Shown piece after piece: positions 59,521 through 64,000 of a stretch of 64,000 nucleotides of DNA. A model generated the notes under the pieces. That model was not told the DNA's origin. It did no database searches and was given only the letters and a program-made list of their open reading frames with translations. The position numbers and the translations under genes are program-made. This DNA is from Cardiocondyla obscurior. Taxonomy: Eukaryota; Arthropoda; Insecta; Hymenoptera; Formicidae. Positions within the stretch are counted from its first letter, which is position 1. Every line of letters begins with the position of its first letter. The stretch lies in assembly GCF_019399895.1 (NCBI RefSeq), contig NC_091873.1, positions 6,189,501-6,253,500 of the forward strand. The letters run 5' to 3'.

Positions 59521-62500
59521 AAAGCTTAGACAGTCGCAAGAATTTGCGAAAGCGGCACTTGATGGCCCGGTTCTCGCAAGGCCGTGCGACTGTCGACAGC
59601 GACGATTACGCTAGGATAGCGCACCGGAAATGTTACGTCTCTCTATTATTTAAGACAATTTATCTCTGCCGGTCATCTAACACGGTCCACTACATCTACC
59701 GCTACGCTCTAAAGTCTAACGCACTACAAAGCCAGATACCCAAACGCGAACGAACACTAACATGTTTTACGAGCTTTCAATACAACGTGTCGAGGGCATT
59801 AAAGGCATACGCGTTTTAAACGTTACATTAGACGTTCCTATAATTAGCCTGCAATTAGCGGCATTCCATCTATTGTGCCCTTGGTATATTTTTTTTTTTT
59901 TTTTTTAACGACAACGGAAAGATCGCAGATTAATAAACGTTTCTCAAACAATTTACGAAATATATCAAACTTATTATATTTATCGCAAACAATGTTTCTT
60001 TTTTTTTATAATTAAAAGTAGTTTACAGATAGATATCGCTCGCTGTCAGTCATACTTACAAAGAATAGTGTCTTAAAAAGAATCATTAGATTCTACGTTA
60101 TACAATAAAATATACATATATTATATAAATTAATATGTAGTAATATTAATCGTAATATAATAGTAACTGAGAATACATTGCATCATTCTTATAAAATATT
60201 TATTTTATGGACGAACATTGCACAAGCTACGACTATCAACGCCTCGAAGACAGAGCGAGAAAATATACGGCGCAAAATGCGCGAGAAAGAAATACATTAA
60301 ATCTCGCTATAAAATATAAAGAAACGTGCTTTTGAGATTCTCTAAGATAGCTAATCGCGCGGTATTGAACATCGATGAAGCATGCAGCGCTTTGTCGACC
60401 TTTTTATTTATCTACGCGTTTGACATTCGTCGTCAATATTCCATCATATGCATATCAATGGACACGTTCGCAAACCCATGACTACGCATCTCACACGCGC
60501 TTTATACACGTACACAAAGGACGCGCCGGTCGTACATTCGTAAATACATTACACCAGAGTATAGATAGGACATTTATTTAACTTAGATGCTTGCTTGCAA
60601 GTTAACGCTAAGGCAAGTACGCGAAAGCAGACAAAGCCGAGCCATTTGACTACGAATTCTCCCCGTCTCTCAAACTTGGAAATTCGTTTACGGAATTGCG
60701 TCGATGAGAATTCCTCTCTATCGGGCCGCGTATTAAGTTTCCCCGTGGCCTGCGGGGTAATACGCGAATATCCGAGGGCGCTTCTAATCCCCGGGAATGA
60801 AAGAAGCGGATGTGATATACAAAAGTAGTCGGGGGAGAGGAAGAAAAAGAAAGTATTACGTCACGAGAAGCTAAATTCCTGGTCCCATTTCTCAAGCATT
60901 ATCGCCCCGGCGGCACTTGCCGTGCCTGCCTGCGTTCCCCGGAAACTCCGGTTTCGGCCGGCGGAACTTTTGATAAAATCTCGCCCGCGTGCCGAATATT
61001 TCTCTCCTCTCGCATACATTTGATCAATGCGCGGCCACTCGTCGGATGTTTTATCAAAGTTCTTGTCGCGAAAGACGCTTAAATTTCAATTTCAAATTTT
61101 GCACACTACGCCCGCGAGGATCGGGTAGTCAAACTTCGCACACTTTGTAAGGCGATTATCAACGTTTAGAATGTCGAACTGCTTTTATCGTATTCAACAA
61201 GACCTCGTTACGCTCAATTTCGTCTGCGAAGGTACATCGCGAGGGTGTTGTCTCGAACAATCGAGACCACTGATCCGTATCGGACAGAATGTGCAAAACC
61301 TGACGATATAACATACGCTCGTTACCATACTACCCGAACAATCATACCTAAAAGTATGATCACAGATTGACAGAAGGCATGTAAAATGCGACATTACAGA
61401 CACAGTCATGAAAGATACGGCATTGCAATAATTATCAATTAAATATGACCATAAGACAATTTATATTCGGTGAATATATACATATGAAAGCTTATTTTGT
61501 AAATGTAAACCTCGAAACGTAAGCGGCGGAACCAGAGCGGAATTTTATGCGAGGAAAGACGAGGTATTTGATTTTTGTCAGTGTAAAGTTTACTCTTTAA
61601 CTCATTAAAATAAAAAAAAAGTTTCTCTTTTCAGCCCTTATTATTTTTTCATTTTGTAAAATATTATATTCACATTTCGTGTATATAAAATTTCACTTCT
61701 CGTAAAAATTACATCTGGATCCGCCAAATACAAAATATTTATCCAGTCATAAAAATAACAGTACTACACATATTTAAGTTTTTGATTTAAAAGTCTGTCG
61801 TGTATTGATATAAAAAATATTTTTATCCATTGTGACGTTACTACATATTTCAATTAGCGACCTTTTTTACTAGATTGTCGTACATATAAAAATAAAAAAA
61901 TAATATTGTCCGCATTGAGAATTAAATACATAAATCAATTTTTCATATTTCCACATACGTATGTCGCCGGATATTAAACATACAAAACTATATTAATATA
62001 AAATTTTACGTTTTTATTTAGAAATTCTATTCTTCTCCCTTTTTTTTCGTCTTTTTATTATTTCTTTTTTAAAACAACCACAAAGAACCATATAAAAATT
62101 ATTCATTATTTTTTTTTATTAGCAATTAGTAATTTCTAATAAAATATTTGTCACAAACATTACGACGTAAATTTTCTGGTTGACTTGAATATTAAAATTA
62201 TTAATTTTCATATTACAAATTCAAAGACTGATATTATTCCATATAAAAATCTATTTTTATAATCACCCTCGGGTAAAAACAAAAGTGTTCCTAATTGGTA
62301 TACATATTTTATTTCTCTCCAAAAGTTCGTGATAAAAATTTGCTTTAGTTTCCTTTTTAAAGTGATCAATCAAAATAATTATTATACTTAAAAAAAAAAA
62401 AACTATGTTGACTAATACGAAAGCTCATTGGATAGGACTGTAACAGTCGCAATGGAGAAATATCCTTTCTCGAAGAAATATCGTTGAACCTAAAGTCCAC

Positions 62501-64000
62501 GCGAGGTCCATAAATTTCGAAATAACATTGTTCTATGTCACGCGAGGCACCTTCGTCTATTTTTATACCTTCTCTCTTTCGATATGCGAATAAAAAGATT
62601 TGACGCTTATACTCGTAACGCGATCATCGTTATTGTTTGTCAGTCACAAATATATGGCCCCATTACATGTCTAGGTCGCAGCATCGATCATGTAACAGCG
62701 CGTTATCAATTCAATACATGTTCAATATAGTCGCGTACGTTAGATTCTCTACCTACATATATATCACTCGACTATTCTTTTACGTACGCAAAGTGAGACC
62801 GTCATTCATATGTTCGGTTACATTTTATAACGCGATCTCTTTAAATTGTATTTTGTAATTTACATAATTAGAAATGATATAATATACATATTTTTTTTTT
62901 TTTCTTTTTTTTCTATACATTTTTAACGCGTGTTAGTCGTGTCAATTTAAATTTCGAGTCGAACGATATGGAAATGTAAATGGTAAGCGATATTAACACG
63001 TTTTAAGACGTTTACTTTACACAAATGTGCGCGCGATAACGTTATTGGCATGTTATTGTTAATGATTAAGATACATATGTACAAACGGAACAAACTTCTA
63101 GATGTAAAGCATGATAGATATGTGCTTGAGTACACAATTAGCATTACCCGAACAGCCGCGATCGTAAAATGCACAAAACGTTTAATAATAGATACCGCCA
63201 TGTAATCTGCAAGCAAGATTTCAAACGCGTTAAATAAATTCTTTTAACATTATATTTTTAAAAATAACGTAATACCGCAACAACGTAATTCACATTTACA
63301 AATTTTATAATAAACGTAATTAACGTTCTAATTTTTTTTTCATAAAAATCAAAGCTGTGCATTTGATGAAATTAATTAAAAATCTTTGCCGCGAAATAAA
63401 ATTGCGCGTATGTAATTTTCAGAATATAATCTAAACGCGAAATTCAGAAGCTAACGATTTATTCAGGCACGTTGTTTAAAAACGTTCGATAGGTTTACGA
63501 AGGGAAGCTGCTCTGGCGAATGTGGCATTGCAAATCTGATGCTTACGATCGCAGCTGCGCGGCGTGTACGGACGGAGCAAGCGCATTCTCGCGAATAGAG
63601 CGAATGCCGATGTCACTCGCGAGCGAGTGTCCTCCAATGAAACGCAGCTAAATAAATCGCGATCCCTGAAAACGGTGCCTGTCCCCGAGAAAACGCGACG
63701 CAGCAAAGCGAACGCATCGCCGCGCGGCACGTAACGAATTACCCGGCCGCGGTGAAGAATGGCGTCGTTTTCCAGAATAATTGGCACGACAATATTCGCC
63801 AACCGATTTTACACGGAACACGGGGGGAGAGCCTCGGTAGGCGATACGGTCAAACGAGAAGTGTTTTCGCGTTAATTTCCAGGGCTTTCGTCGTAAATCG
63901 TTCGCGATTCCCGCGTCAATATGACGGTTCCGTCGTACATAACTTTCCGCGCGCCTCGTTAATCCGAATCCGCGCACGTATAGGCGCAACTTATTTCCAC
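59521..64000. other. AT-rich non-coding DNA to the window end
   Basis: No gene is supported. Poly-T runs occur at 59890-59906 and 62891-62912; 61400-63470 is very AT-rich. A CpG-richer block at 63480-64000 has two overlapping minus-strand frames (63476-63802 and 63648-63989) with no recognised family; either could be part of an exon continuing beyond the window but there is no evidence for it. Confidence 0.5.

Noticed and set aside
62947..63989. Minus-strand frames of 89-113 codons near the right edge
   Set aside because: They overlap in different registers, match nothing recognised and have no supported splice sites.

Overview
The window is animal nuclear DNA, very probably from a hymenopteran insect and plausibly an ant. 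It has AT-rich introns, many A/T homopolymers and microsatellites, frequent CpG, and small coding exons spread over tens of kilobases. The species call is inference. The only gene I can identify with certainty is Rdl, the ionotropic GABA-gated chloride channel subunit (resistance to dieldrin), on the + strand from 12207 to 44728. No prokaryotic genes, CRISPR arrays, rRNA or tRNA genes were recognised.

Rdl layout. Exon numbering follows the Drosophila gene. Exon 1 (start codon and signal peptide) is not recognisable and probably lies upstream. Exon 2 is at 12207-12304. Two alternative exon 3 copies are at 16732-16799 and 21154-21221. Exon 4 is at 28812-29038 and exon 5 (the Cys-loop) at 30078-30160. 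Two alternative exon 6 copies are at 37381-37518 and 38774-38911. Exon 7 (TM1, TM2, most of TM3) is at 40208-40492, exon 8 at 41152-41300, exon 9 at 43807-43951, and exon 10 (TM4 and stop) at 44583-44728. Taking one copy of each alternative pair gives 445 continuous codons plus a stop, and all splice phases fit. Both exon 3 and both exon 6 pairs known from other insects are present, giving four possible receptors. Splicing errors are partly self-policed by reading frame. Skipping or doubling exon 3, or skipping exon 6, produces a stop codon; doubling exon 6 does not.

Upstream (1-12206): AT-rich DNA with no recognised gene; a minus-strand group of exon-like blocks at about 7587-9590 in which each block occurs twice; and a satellite of five roughly 194-bp units (10308-11270).

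Inside Rdl introns: long pyrimidine-rich and purine-rich tracts around the alternative exons, several microsatellites, and a near-perfect 39-bp inverted repeat in intron 8 (42711-42883).

Downstream (44729-64000): a presumed Rdl 3'UTR, then mostly simple-sequence and AT-rich DNA. It also holds a 22-bp repeat array (55218-55320), a 189-bp repeat array (55696-56640), two exon-like open stretches just after it, a possible minus-strand poly(A) site near 57781, and a pair of related hairpin-like sequences (59180-59520).

The best candidates for something undescribed are the duplicated minus-strand exon set upstream of Rdl, the paired hairpins near 59.2-59.5 kb, and the sequence architecture around the alternative Rdl exons.
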